Shown in pieces: positions 54,817 to 64,000 of a DNA stretch of 64,000 nt. The notes under the pieces are model-generated. The model worked only from the letters and a program-made list of their open reading frames with translations, was not told the DNA's origin and ran no database searches. How positions within the stretch are numbered: position 1 is the first letter of the stretch; each line of letters begins with the position of its first letter. The stretch is from Pseudomonas sp. SCB32 (GTDB lineage: Bacteria > Pseudomonadota > Gammaproteobacteria > Pseudomonadales > Pseudomonadaceae): positions 5,332,001 to 5,396,000 of the forward strand of contig NZ_CP045118.1 in NCBI RefSeq assembly GCF_009189165.1, in the 5' to 3' direction. A program made the translations under genes and the position numbers.

Positions 54817-55101
54817 TGAAGCATCTCGATCTTACGCCGCCAGCCGGGACACACCGCCGTGGTGGGTTGCCGCGCGGCGGGGTGTCGCGCGACAGCTTGT
54901 CTCAGGCCGTCCCCAAGCGGCAAAGTGAACAAAATCGAATATCAAAATGAAAAATTAATATTTTATTGGAATAAAAAAGCCCGTTACCTTCTGCACCAAC
55001 CGCGGCCAATCGAACTGCGGAAAAAGACTCCACCGCCCGTTCGAAGGCCCCTCATGGCCGGCCCGGATGCCAGCGGTCATCTGCCCTACAAGGACATCGC
55101 A

Positions 55102-55881
55102 ATGAAAAAACTGCTGCTTCTGACCGCCCTCGCCGCTGCCTTCAGCACCCAGGCTTTCGCCAACGAAAAGCTGATCGTCGCCGCCACCCCGATCCCCCAC
55201 GCAGAGATCCTCGAGCTGATCAAGCCGACCCTGGCCAAGGAAGGCGTGGACCTGGAGATCAAGGTCTTCACCGACTACGTGCAGCCCAATGTGCAGGTGG
55301 CCGAGAAGCGCCTGGACGCCAACTACTTCCAGACCAAGCCGTACCTGGACAACTTCAACAAGGGCAAGGGCACTGACCTCGTCACCGTGACCGGCGTGCA
55401 CGTCGAACCCTTCGGCGGCTACTCGAAGAAGTACAAGTCCATCGACCAGCTGCCGGACGGCGCCACCGTCGCCATCCCCAACGAAGGCAGCAACAGCGGC
55501 CGCGCCCTGCTCCTGCTGCAGAAGGCCGGCGTGATCAAGCTCAAAGACCCGAGCAACGCCCTGGCCACCCCGAAAGACATCGCCGAGAACCCCAAGCACC
55601 TGAAGTTCAAGGAGCTGGAATCGGCCCTGCTGCCGCGCGTGCTGGACCAGGTCGACCTGGACCTGATCAACACCAACTACGCGCTGGAAGCCAAGCTCAA
55701 TCCGGTGAAGGACGCGCTGATCCTGGAAGACCGCAACTCGCCCTACGTGAACTACCTGGTGGCGCGTCCGGACAACAAGGACAGCGATGCCCTGAAGAAA
55801 CTCTCCGCCGCCCTGACCAGCCCGGAAGTCAAAGCCTTCATCGAGAAGAAGTACAACGGCGCCGTGGTGCCCGCCTTCTGA
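55102..55881 (+). CDS. metQ: MetQ-type methionine ABC transporter substrate-binding protein
   Basis: The 259-aa protein has a signal peptide (LLLLTALAAAFSTQAFA) and the NLPA/MetQ features LIVAATPIPHAEIL, QPNVQVAEKRLDANYFQTKPYL, IPNEGSNSGRALLLLQ and NTNYALEAKL. No lipobox Cys is seen, so it is probably a free periplasmic protein. metN and metI are not adjacent. The next genes concern sulfur amino acids. The long frame upstream of this ATG is not the start. Confidence 0.9.
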   Translation: MKKLLLLTALAAAFSTQAFANEKLIVAATPIPHAEILELIKPTLAKEGVDLEIKVFTDYVQPNVQVAEKRLDANYFQTKPYLDNFNKGKGTDLVTVTGVHVEPFGGYSKKYKSIDQLPDGATVAIPNEGSNSGRALLLLQKAGVIKLKDPSNALATPKDIAENPKHLKFKELESALLPRVLDQVDLDLINTNYALEAKLNPVKDALILEDRNSPYVNYLVARPDNKDSDALKKLSAALTSPEVKAFIEKKYNGAVVPAF

Positions 55882-55951
55882 TCCAGCCGCCCGGCTGCGC
55901 GCCGGGCGCAACGACTCCCACGCTGGGCGCGCTCTAAGCGCACCCGCTTCG

Positions 55952-55982
55952 ACGCCGGTGGGCAGGTTCCACCGGCGTTTTT
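55952..55982 (+). terminator. Rho-independent terminator just upstream of the PLP-enzyme gene
   Basis: A 10-bp perfect stem ACGCCGGTGG / CCACCGGCGT with a 7-nt loop and a T-run, ending 18 nt before the next start codon. It may end the metQ transcript or act as an attenuator for the downstream gene. Confidence 0.85.
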
Positions 55983-56000
55983 CTTTCCGAGGTACCCGCC

Positions 56001-57191
56001 ATGAGCGACAACGCCAAAGGCCCTTCCACCCGCGCCGTACACGCCGGCCATGACATCGACCGGCGCATGGTCACCCGCGCCAAGAGCTTGCCGATCTACC
56101 AGAGCTCGGTGTTCGTCTACGACTCCCTGGAGCAGGTCGACGACTTCCTCGCCGGCAACCCCGACAACTACATGTACACGCGCATCGGCAACCCCAACCA
56201 CACCGCTGTGGAGGAATTGCTGCGTGAGCTGGAAGGCGGCGAGGACGCGCTGTTCTCGGCTTCGGGCATGGCGGCGATTTCCGCAGCGCTGCTGGGCGTG
56301 CTGAACGCCGGCGACCACCTGATCGCCAGCCGCGAGCTGTACGGCACCACCCAGAGCCTGATCGACAGGGAACTGACGCGCTTCGGCATCATCTCCACCC
56401 TGCTTGACCTCAACGATCTGGCGGCGGTGGAGGCGGCGATCACCCCGACCACCAAGCTGATCTACACCGAGACCGCCTCCAACCCGCTGGTGCGCGTGAG
56501 CAACGTGCCCGCGCTGGCCGACCTCGCCCACCGCCACGGCCTCAAGCTGCTGGTGGACAACACCTTCCTCTCGCCGGTGCTCTACCAGCCGCTGCGCGAT
56601 GGCGCGGACCTGGTGATCCACAGCACCACCAAGTACCTCAATGGCCACAGTGACGCCATGGGGGGTGCGCTAGTGGGCGATGCCAAGTGGATCGCGAGCG
56701 CCCGGCGTTTCCAGATCAACGCCGGCGGCAGCGCCAGCCCCTTCGAGAGTTGGCTGAACTTCCGTGGCGCCAAGACCCTGGCCCTGCGCATGAAAGCCCA
56801 TTCGCAGAATGCCTTGGCATTGGCCGAAGCCCTCGAAGCGCACCCGCAGGTGGCCCGCGTGTATTACCCCGGCCTGCCCTCGCACCCGGACCACGCGTTG
56901 GCGCAGCGGCTGTTCCGCAAGGGCCACTCGGGCATGTTGAGCTTCACCCTGAAGGGCGGCCTGGAGCAGGTCGACACGCTGATCGGCGCGCTGCAGCTGG
57001 CCGCCTTTGCCCCGTCGCTGGCCGGTGTCGCCAGCAGCATCACTCACCCCGGCAAGACCTCGCACCGCGCGCTGTCCGCCGAGACCCTGACCGCGCTGGA
57101 TATCCACGACGGCACCATCCGCGTGTCGGTGGGCATCGAGGACAGCGAAGACATCGTCCGTGATTTCCTGCAGGCGCTGGATGCGCTGTAA
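56001..57191 (+). CDS. Cys/Met-metabolism PLP enzyme (cystathionine gamma-synthase/lyase family)
   Basis: The 396-aa enzyme has YTRIGNPNHTAVE, SASGMAAISAAL, TASNPLVRVSN, VDNTFLSP and the PLP-lysine segment HSTTKYLNGHSD, all typical of the family that includes cystathionine gamma-synthase, O-acetylhomoserine sulfhydrylase and methionine gamma-lyase. Which reaction it catalyses cannot be read with confidence. It is followed 20 nt later by an enhancer-binding-like protein and preceded by metQ, giving a sulfur-amino-acid theme. Confidence 0.88.
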   Translation: MSDNAKGPSTRAVHAGHDIDRRMVTRAKSLPIYQSSVFVYDSLEQVDDFLAGNPDNYMYTRIGNPNHTAVEELLRELEGGEDALFSASGMAAISAALLGVLNAGDHLIASRELYGTTQSLIDRELTRFGIISTLLDLNDLAAVEAAITPTTKLIYTETASNPLVRVSNVPALADLAHRHGLKLLVDNTFLSPVLYQPLRDGADLVIHSTTKYLNGHSDAMGGALVGDAKWIASARRFQINAGGSASPFESWLNFRGAKTLALRMKAHSQNALALAEALEAHPQVARVYYPGLPSHPDHALAQRLFRKGHSGMLSFTLKGGLEQVDTLIGALQLAAFAPSLAGVASSITHPGKTSHRALSAETLTALDIHDGTIRVSVGIEDSEDIVRDFLQALDAL

Positions 57192-57210
57192 GAGCAGAAG
57201 GAGAAACCCC

Positions 57211-58107
<897 letters not shown>

Positions 58108-58111
58108 AGCT

Positions 58112-58156
58112 GAACCGTTTCACTTGAAGCGACGAATGGTCGCAGTGAAACGATTC
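58112..58156. repeat. Long hairpin after the AAA+ gene
   Basis: Arms GAACCGTTTCACT (58112-58124) and AGTGAAACGATTC (58144-58156) pair at 12 of 13 positions around an inner stem GCGAC/GTCGC. Probably a small repeat or transcript-end structure. Confidence 0.55.
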
Positions 58157-58181
58157 GCCGGCTTCCGAGACGACAGCAGAG

Positions 58182-58215
58182 AATCCTGAGCAAGCTATCA
58201 ATTTCAGGATTTTAT
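58182..58215 (+). terminator. Candidate terminator
   Basis: AATCCTGA / TCAGGATT, an 8-bp perfect stem with a 14-nt loop followed by TTATCC. Weak U-tract. It lies in an otherwise empty stretch before the small ORF. Confidence 0.4.
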
Positions 58216-58357
58216 CCTGCACTAGCCATACAAGGCAGTTCCATCGACCAACTCAATACCAGCCATCAAGACCATTCACTTATATCTGTCATAAAAATCA
58301 GGGAAAATGGCTATCAGGCAGTCGGGACCCAATTTCCCCGAGCCTTTGGAGACTATC

Positions 58358-58477
58358 GTGACCAGCTTTGCCGCTCTTGCCAGCTTTTTCGCCGCCACCG
58401 CCTTCCTGAACGTACCTGCGCAGGTCGACCCGGAACGCCGTGAGATTCGCCAAGCGAAGAAAGCCCGCCGCAAGTAA
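58358..58477 (+). CDS. Candidate small protein (39 aa)
   Basis: A GTG-started frame with GGAG 6 nt upstream encodes a 39-aa peptide: a short hydrophobic segment (SFAALASFFAATAFLNV) and a very basic tail (RREIRQAKKARRK). It could be a small membrane-associated protein. It lies in the gap before the BCCT gene. Support is limited to the ribosome-binding site, composition and amphipathic layout. Confidence 0.45.
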   Translation: MTSFAALASFFAATAFLNVPAQVDPERREIRQAKKARRK

Positions 58478-58661
58478 AGCAGTACCCGCTCCGCTCGGCC
58501 CTCGTACAGGGCCGGCGGCGGGACCATCGGTCCCGCCAATTGGCCTTTGATGGCCATCTCGTGTTTTCATTGAATGCTTGTTCAAGGAAAAAACACGAGG
58601 GACCCCGCCCGTTTTGACTGCAGCACAATCCCCTACCCCGTCCGCAGCACCTAGTCCCTCC

Positions 58662-60626
58662 ATGCGCATGAACCCACCGGTCTTCTACGGTGCGGCGGCG
58701 CTGATCCTGATCTTCGTCCTCTTCGTCATCGGCCTGCCGCAACGCGCAGGTGACTGGCTGCTCGCCGCCCAGACCTGGGCCGCCGGGACCGTCGGCTGGT
58801 ACTACCTGCTGGCGATGACGCTGTACCTGATCTTCGTGGTGGTCACCGCGCTTTCCGGCTACGGAAAGATCAAGCTCGGTGCCGACCACGACGAGCCGGA
58901 ATTCAGCTACCTGTCCTGGGCCGGCATGCTCTTCGCCGCTGGCATCAGCATCACCCTGTTCTTCTTCTGCGTCTCCGAACCACTGACGCACTTCCTCCAG
59001 CCGCCGCAAGGCGAAGCCAGTACCCCGGAAGCGGCGCGTCAGGCCATGCAGCTGCTGTTCCTGCACTGGGGCCTGCATGGCTGGGGCGTGTTCGCCCTGG
59101 TGGCGATGGCGCTGGCCTACTTCGCCTACCGGCACAACCTGCCGCTGGCGCTGCGCTCGGCGCTCTACCCGCTGATCGGCAAGCGCATCAACGGCCCCAT
59201 CGGTTACGCGGTGGACTGCTTCGGCATCATCGCCACGGTGTTCGGCCTGGGCGCGGACATGGGCTTCGGCGTACTGCAGCTCAACGCCGGTCTGGACGTC
59301 CTGTTCGGCGTCGCCCACAGCCACCCGGTGCAGATGACACTCATCGTGCTGATGATGGGCGCCGCCATCCTGGTGGCCGTGTCCGGGGTCGACAAGGGCA
59401 TCCGCCTGCTGTCGGACATCAACATGCTGCTGGCCTGCGCGCTGCTGCTCTTCGTGCTGTTCGCCGGCCCTACCCAGCACCTGCTCAACACCCTGGTGCA
59501 GAACATCGGCGACTACCTCGGCAGCCTGCCGACCAAGAGCTTCGACCTCTACGCCTACGGCCATGAAGGCAGCGACTGGCTGGGTGGCTGGACGGTGTTC
59601 TACTGGGCCTGGTGGATCGCCTGGGCGCCCTTCGTCGGCCTGTTCATCGCGCGCATCTCGCGCGGGCGGACGATCCGCGAATTCGTCTTCGGCGTGCTGT
59701 TCATCCCCCTGGGCTTCACCCTGGCGTGGATGTCGATCTTCGGCAACAGCGCGCTGGACCAGGTGATGAACCACGGCTTCAGCGAGCTGGGCCGGGTGGC
59801 CGTCGAGGAACCTTCGATGGCGCTCTACCAGCTGCTGCAGAACTACCCCGGGAGCCGCGCGGTGATCGCCATCAGCGTGCTGGTCAGCTTCGTGTTCTTC
59901 GTCACCTCGGCCGATTCCGGCACCGTGGTGCTCTCCACCCTCTCCGCCCACGGCGGCAGCGCCGATGACGACGGCCCGAAGTGGCTGCGGGTGTTCTGGG
60001 GCGTAGCCACCGCGCTGGTCACCGGCGGTCTGCTGTTCGCCGGCAACATCGATGCGCTGAAGTCAGCGGTGGTGCTCACCTCGCTGCCCTTCTCGCTGAT
60101 CCTGCTGCTGATGATGTGGGGGCTGCACAAGGCCTTCTACCTCGAATCCCAGCGCCAGCGCGCGCGCACCCACTCCCTGGCGCCACCGTCCTCGACCAAG
60201 ACCGGCGGCTGGAAGCGACGCATCTCCCAGGCGGTGCACTTCCCCACCCGAGACGAGGTGTACCGCTTCATGAACGACGTGGTCAGCCCGGCGATTGCCG
60301 AGGTCTCGGAGGTATTCCGCGAGAAGGGCCTGCAGGTGGATTCCGACCTCGACCTGGGTAACCTGGAACTGGGCGTGGAGATCGGCCACGGCGAGCAGCA
60401 TCCGTTCCTCTACCAGGTGTCGATGCGCGGCTACTTCACCCCATCCTTCGCCCGCGCCGGCATGGGCGGCCTGCACCTGAAAAACCGCCGTTACTTCCGC
60501 GCCGAGGTGCACCTGTCCGAGGGCAGCCAGGATTACGACCTGATGGGCTATAGCAAGGAGCAGATCATCAACGACATGCTCGACCAGTACGAGCGGCACC
60601 TGCAGTTCCTGCATCTGGTGCGCTGA
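58662..60626 (+). CDS. betT: BCCT-family choline/betaine transporter
   Basis: The 654-aa protein has about 12 TMs, the BCCT signature WAWWIAWAPFVGLFIARISRGRTIREF, and the FFVTSADSGT segment. A C-terminal cytoplasmic domain of about 140 residues follows, like the osmosensing tail of BetT. Substrate is probably choline or betaine. The start is uncertain: ATG at 58662 has no clear Shine-Dalgarno, while a TTG at 58614 has GAGGG upstream and would add 16 residues. Confidence 0.87.
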   Translation: MRMNPPVFYGAAALILIFVLFVIGLPQRAGDWLLAAQTWAAGTVGWYYLLAMTLYLIFVVVTALSGYGKIKLGADHDEPEFSYLSWAGMLFAAGISITLFFFCVSEPLTHFLQPPQGEASTPEAARQAMQLLFLHWGLHGWGVFALVAMALAYFAYRHNLPLALRSALYPLIGKRINGPIGYAVDCFGIIATVFGLGADMGFGVLQLNAGLDVLFGVAHSHPVQMTLIVLMMGAAILVAVSGVDKGIRLLSDINMLLACALLLFVLFAGPTQHLLNTLVQNIGDYLGSLPTKSFDLYAYGHEGSDWLGGWTVFYWAWWIAWAPFVGLFIARISRGRTIREFVFGVLFIPLGFTLAWMSIFGNSALDQVMNHGFSELGRVAVEEPSMALYQLLQNYPGSRAVIAISVLVSFVFFVTSADSGTVVLSTLSAHGGSADDDGPKWLRVFWGVATALVTGGLLFAGNIDALKSAVVLTSLPFSLILLLMMWGLHKAFYLESQRQRARTHSLAPPSSTKTGGWKRRISQAVHFPTRDEVYRFMNDVVSPAIAEVSEVFREKGLQVDSDLDLGNLELGVEIGHGEQHPFLYQVSMRGYFTPSFARAGMGGLHLKNRRYFRAEVHLSEGSQDYDLMGYSKEQIINDMLDQYERHLQFLHLVR

Positions 60627-60639
60627 CGTCAAAGTGACT

Positions 60640-60663
60640 GCCGAGGAGGGCTTCCTCCTCGGC
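60640..60663. terminator. Hairpin between convergent BCCT and XRE genes
   Basis: A perfect 10-bp stem GCCGAGGAGG / CCTCCTCGGC with a 4-nt loop. No T-run, so rated as a probable transcription-end structure. Confidence 0.55.
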
Positions 60664-60668
60664 AACGG

Positions 60669-61145
60669 TTACCGACGCAAAAGTTTCTGCAGGCGTCGCT
60701 GTTCGCACTGAATCAACCAATCACGCAGGATGAACAGCCGAAGCGCTCTCGCCACCAGCAAACCACCCCAGATTGCAACTGGCCAAATGAACCAGTAGTA
60801 CCCCGGTGATGTGAGCAGGTTGATCACGACCAACACTGCGCTGGTCAGGCCCCAGGTGATCAGCCGCCGGAAGAACGCCGACTCCCTTGCAACACGAGCC
60901 TTAGCGTCCTCGATGCGCGTATCCAGAGCCGGCGCGGGCCGCGCGTCCAACTCCGCTGGCGCCATGGAAAGCTCCGCAACCGTGACATCAAAAACGGCAG
61001 CGAGGGCGCTCAGAGTTTCCAGACTCGCCTGTTCGTCATTCTCGATACGTTGTACGGTTCGGACACTCAATGAAGCCAGCTCAGCCAGGTGCTCCTGTGA
61101 CCAGGCCCGCGCTAGGCGCAAAGACTTAACCTTATCGTGCAGCAT
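60669..61145 (-). CDS. XRE-family regulator with C-terminal 2TM domain
   Basis: The 158-aa protein has an N-terminal HTH (KVKSLRLARAWSQEHLAELASLSVRTVQRIE) and a C-terminal pair of TM helices (LITWGLTSAVLVVINLL, YYWFIWPVAIWGGLLVARAL), matching the 2TM-domain architecture. A membrane-bound DNA-binding protein is expected. ATG at 61145 follows AGGAG. Its target is unknown; convergent with betT. Confidence 0.82.
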   Translation of the reverse strand: MLHDKVKSLRLARAWSQEHLAELASLSVRTVQRIENDEQASLETLSALAAVFDVTVAELSMAPAELDARPAPALDTRIEDAKARVARESAFFRRLITWGLTSAVLVVINLLTSPGYYWFIWPVAIWGGLLVARALRLFILRDWLIQCEQRRLQKLLRR

Positions 61146-61274
61146 GACAATCTCCTGAATGATCGGTGCCATTCAGCATCATGCCCCAGCCTCGACAGCG
61201 CCACGACAGCCACCCGACACCCCGATGACGACAAGCCGACCGGGGTTACAGAGTTGGCAAAAACACGTCCCTTT

Positions 61275-61640
61275 TCAAAGCCGATACGGCAAGCGCACGC
61301 CCGGCTCGCTCTCGGCGAAGTCCTTGATATTGCGCGTCACCAGCAGACGCCCCTCGACTTCCGCCGTGGCCTTGATGATCGCGTCCGGCAGCTTGACTCG
61401 CAGGCGCTGACGCACCTCGACGGCACGCTCGGCAATCCGCTCATCCAGCGCCAGCAAGGTGAAGCTGGAGAGGAAGGCGCGGGTCGCTGCTTCAGTGTCT
61501 GGCGTTACGCCAATCATCACTTCCATCCAGGTGATGATGCTGATTGCGCGATCGCTGTAGAGCGCCAGTTCATCCCGCGCCTGCCCGTGACCGTTGAGGT
61601 AATCGATGAGGATATTGGTGTCGAACAGGACCCTTACCAT
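61275..61640 (-). CDS. vapC: PIN-domain toxin VapC
   Basis: The 121-aa PIN-domain ribonuclease has Asp7 in LFDTNILIDYL, Glu in ITWMEVMIG, and the LPDAIIKATA / VTRNIKDF acidic cluster, so the metal site looks complete. It should cleave RNA (often tRNA) when free. The start overlaps the end of vapB by 7 nt. Chosen start ATG at 61640 has GAGGAA upstream. Typical type II toxin-antitoxin arrangement with the antitoxin first. Confidence 0.9.
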   Translation of the reverse strand: MVRVLFDTNILIDYLNGHGQARDELALYSDRAISIITWMEVMIGVTPDTEAATRAFLSSFTLLALDERIAERAVEVRQRLRVKLPDAIIKATAEVEGRLLVTRNIKDFAESEPGVRLPYRL

Positions 61641-61849
61641 TCCTCGCGGACCTTTTCCTGATAGGCGAGGCCGTCCACCTGGCGCTCCTTCCAAAGGCCG
61701 AACGCCGCGTCGGCGTCAGCCCGTGCATGGTTGACCAGATACTCGGCGATGGCTTCGCGGATGATCGAGGCACGGGACTGCTGCTGCCTTTCGCTGATGT
61801 CATTCAGGCGTTCCAGGTATTCCGCGGGAATATCCACTAGGGTGCGCAT
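61634..61849 (-). CDS. vapB: VapB-type RHH antitoxin
   Basis: A 71-aa protein with an N-terminal ribbon-helix-helix (MRTLVDIPAEYLERLNDISERQQQSR start, then ASIIREAIAEYL) and a C-terminal acidic/aromatic tail (FGLWKERQVDGLAYQEKVREEW) that would block VapC. It should repress its own promoter, which carries a palindrome 15 nt upstream. Confidence 0.88.
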   Translation of the reverse strand: MRTLVDIPAEYLERLNDISERQQQSRASIIREAIAEYLVNHARADADAAFGLWKERQVDGLAYQEKVREEW

Positions 61850-61864
61850 GGGAATCTCCGATAA

Positions 61865-61880
61865 ATGATATCGACATCAT
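61865..61880. promoter_or_regulatory. Candidate VapB operator
   Basis: ATGAT-N6-ATCAT palindrome 16 nt upstream of vapB, in an AT-rich promoter segment. Typical location for toxin-antitoxin autoregulation. Confidence 0.5.
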
Positions 61881-61955
61881 ATATCACCCTTTCCATACCC
61901 CGTCAGCCATGCGCCCAGACATCAGCAAAATCCCACAATGAGAAAAGGCAACGAA

Positions 61956-63995
61956 TCAGCCGCGCGTGCCGCTCAGCACCTTGCGGTAGAACATCACGCA
62001 GATCGCCACGAACACCACCAGACCCAGCCACTGCGCGGTGTCCTCGAAGGAACCGCCGACCAGCGCCAGCGGCGCGTCCTTGCCGGTGGTGCCGATGATG
62101 GCCGCCAACAGGATGCCCATCAGGCTCTCGCCGACGATCAGACCGGAGGCCAGCAGCACGCCACGGCGCTTGGGCTCATCGGAGAATTTCTCCTCGCTGA
62201 CGCCGGCTGCCTGGGCGCGCTTCTTCAGCGCGGTTTCCAGCAGCCAGGCAAGCACCGCGCCGACCACCAGGGTCATGCCGATGGTCGGCGGCAGGTAGAT
62301 GCCCAGGCCCACCGCGAGCACCGGCAGGCTCGCCTTGCCGGTGCGGCGCAGCAGCACGTCCACCAGGATCAGGGCAATGCCCAGCGCCACGCCGATGAGG
62401 ATCATGTTCCAGTTCAGCGCATTGTGGAAAATCCCGCTGGCAATCGCCGTCATCAGCGTCGCCTGCGGCGCGGCCAGCGCGGCGTTCGGGTCCATGGCCG
62501 CGCGCGGCAGGGCGCCGGTGAAGCCATAGGCGTTGTACAGCAGCTCCAGCACCGGCGGGATCACCAGGGCGCCGACCAGGCAGCCGACGATCAGCGCGAC
62601 CTGCTGGCGCCACGGGGTCGCGCCCACCAGATAGCCGGTTTTCAGGTCCTGCAGGTTGTCGTTGGAGATGGCCGCGATAGCGATCACCACCGAGGTGGTG
62701 AACAGCGCCAGGGCGATGGCCAGCTTGCCGCCTTCCATCGTCAGGAAGCCGTCCTCGAGCGAGCCGACCCCGAGGATCAGCAGCGACACCAGGATCACCG
62801 CGATGATTCCGATGCCGGAGATCGGGCTGCTCGACGAGCCCACCAGGCCGGCCATGTAGCCGCAGGCAGCGGCGATCAGGAAGCCGAAGAAGAAAGCGAA
62901 GATCACGCAGACCGCGACCAGGCCCCAGAAGGCGAACCCGTGCAGGTCCGGCGCGGCCTCGCCGAGGAAGACGGAGAACACCACGAACAGCGCCACCAGC
63001 AGGACACCGGCGATGGCGACGATCCACTTCGCTGCGAGGTCCTGCTCGGTGCGCAGGTTGCTCACCTCGCCACGGCCGCGTACGGCGCTGAGCGATGCCC
63101 AGACGCCCTGCACCATGGGCTTGAACAGAGTGGCCAGGGTCCACAGCGCGGCGATGCCGATGGTGCCGGCGCCGAGGAAGCGCACCTGGCTGCTCCACAG
63201 TTTGGTGGCCAGCTCCGGCAGGCTCTGCCCGGAGGCCAGCACGCTGTTCACCGAGAGCAGCGGCACGGCCACGCCCCAGGCGATGACCACGCCGATGAGG
63301 ATGGCGATACCAGCGGTGATGCCCATCAGGTAGCCGGCGCCGACCAGCGCCAGGGAGAAGCCGGTGGACAGGCGGAACGCCGCCTGCCCGGCTGTGAGCC
63401 AGAAGCTGAAGCCTTCGGCGAGCACCTTGAAGCCGCTGCTGAGCAAGCTGAAGGCGGCGGCGACCACGCCACCGGCGAGGATGTCGCGCAGGCCCGGGCC
63501 GCCGGCTTTCGCGGGCTTGCCGGCCCTTTCCTCTTCCTCGTCCTGGCTGCCGACACGGAGGATTTCCGCTGCCGCCACGCCTTCGGGATAGGGCAGGTTA
63601 CTCTGCACCACCATCACCCGGCGCAGCGGGATGGTATAGAGCACACCGAGTATGCCGCCGATGGAACAGATCGCCGCGGTCTGCCAGAACGGGAAGCCGC
63701 TCCAGTAGCCGATCATCAGGAGGCCGGGAAGGATGAAGATGATCGAGGACAGGGTGCCAGCCGCCGAGGCCTGGGTCTGCACCATGTTGTTCTCGAGGAT
63801 GTTGGAGCCGGAGAAGTAGCGCAGCACGGCCATGGAAATGACCGCCGCGGGGATCGACGAGGCGAAGGTCAGGCCGACCTTGAGGCCGAGGTACACGTTG
63901 GAAGCGGTGAACACCACGGTAATCAGCGCGCCCAGGATCAGGCCGCGAACCGTCAGCTCGGCGAGGTTGGACTCGTCGGGAATCCTTTCTTGCAT
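61956..63995 (-). CDS. OPT-family oligopeptide/metal-chelate transporter
   Basis: The 679-aa inner-membrane protein has about 15 TMs and the OPT-family starts ELTVRGLILGALITVVFTASNVYLGLKVGLTFASSIPAAVISM, NILENNMVQTQASAAGT and SNLPYPEGVAAAEIL. It carries out proton-coupled uptake of peptides or metal chelates in characterised members. Start ATG at 63995 agrees with the usual N-terminus; the gene appears complete in the window. Confidence 0.9.
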   Translation of the reverse strand: MQERIPDESNLAELTVRGLILGALITVVFTASNVYLGLKVGLTFASSIPAAVISMAVLRYFSGSNILENNMVQTQASAAGTLSSIIFILPGLLMIGYWSGFPFWQTAAICSIGGILGVLYTIPLRRVMVVQSNLPYPEGVAAAEILRVGSQDEEEERAGKPAKAGGPGLRDILAGGVVAAAFSLLSSGFKVLAEGFSFWLTAGQAAFRLSTGFSLALVGAGYLMGITAGIAILIGVVIAWGVAVPLLSVNSVLASGQSLPELATKLWSSQVRFLGAGTIGIAALWTLATLFKPMVQGVWASLSAVRGRGEVSNLRTEQDLAAKWIVAIAGVLLVALFVVFSVFLGEAAPDLHGFAFWGLVAVCVIFAFFFGFLIAAACGYMAGLVGSSSSPISGIGIIAVILVSLLILGVGSLEDGFLTMEGGKLAIALALFTTSVVIAIAAISNDNLQDLKTGYLVGATPWRQQVALIVGCLVGALVIPPVLELLYNAYGFTGALPRAAMDPNAALAAPQATLMTAIASGIFHNALNWNMILIGVALGIALILVDVLLRRTGKASLPVLAVGLGIYLPPTIGMTLVVGAVLAWLLETALKKRAQAAGVSEEKFSDEPKRRGVLLASGLIVGESLMGILLAAIIGTTGKDAPLALVGGSFEDTAQWLGLVVFVAICVMFYRKVLSGTRG

Positions 63996-64000
63996 GTAGG

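Overview
This is a high-GC chromosomal segment from a Pseudomonas close to the P. aeruginosa / P. nitroreducens / P. citronellolis group. Several things point there: the MapZ-type PilZ protein, radA, two small coiled-coil genes, mscL, an FNR-type reductase, a DctP protein, an rRNA methyltransferase, a cytochrome c/[2Fe-2S]/molybdopterin oxidoreductase and an MFS gene, in an order that I remember as matching the PA4604-PA4622 stretch of PAO1. Pseudomonas-style REP palindromes, cioAB with a DUF2474 gene and KauB-like aldehyde dehydrogenase chemistry agree. I could run no searches, so the species is not fixed.

Region 1 (1-22.8 kb, mostly minus strand) is a surface-polysaccharide locus in two blocks. 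The left block is wecB, wecC and a very long FkbM methyltransferase-coiled coil-glycosyltransferase gene that runs off the window edge. The right block (12.0-22.8 kb) is one tightly packed, mostly overlapping operon: an ABC exporter (Wzm/Wzt type), two nucleotidyltransferase-like proteins, a GDPD-like phosphodiesterase, a HAD phosphatase, a cupin, a large glycosyltransferase-like protein, an unknown protein, a sulfotransferase, a stand-alone APS kinase (cysC), a WavE-family protein and a GT4 glycosyltransferase. The best reading is export of a glycan containing ManNAc/ManNAcA that is sulfated and probably carries further substituents. Between the blocks (5.6-11.8 kb) lie unrelated genes: a YceH protein, a soluble Cache-domain protein with a GntR regulator, and an aldehyde dehydrogenase plus APC permease, probably for amine or amino-acid catabolism.

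Region 2 (23.6-31.9 kb) is a catabolic operon: a spermidine/putrescine-type ABC importer, two amidohydrolases, a flavin-reductase-like protein and a divergent GntR regulator. The substrate is unknown; a cyclic nitrogen compound is a reasonable guess.

Region 3 (32-51.6 kb) is core genome: the cstA-yjiX-yjiA pyruvate/peptide uptake trio, mapZ, radA, mscL, fpr-like, dctP, rlmG, an alpha/beta hydrolase, a molybdenum hydroxylase operon with its maturation genes (mocA, xdhC), and an MFS exporter. REP doublets and a 199-bp MITE-like element sit between genes.

Region 4 (52-64 kb) holds cyanide-insensitive quinol oxidase cioAB with a 49-aa DUF2474 partner gene, a sulfur-related group (metQ, a Cys/Met-metabolism PLP enzyme, an AAA+ enhancer-binding-like protein with a broken GAFTGA loop), a BCCT transporter, an XRE regulator with a membrane domain, a vapBC toxin-antitoxin pair and an OPT-family transporter.

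The most promising region for an undescribed system is the sulfation-equipped polysaccharide operon at 12-23 kb together with the FkbM fusion at the left edge.
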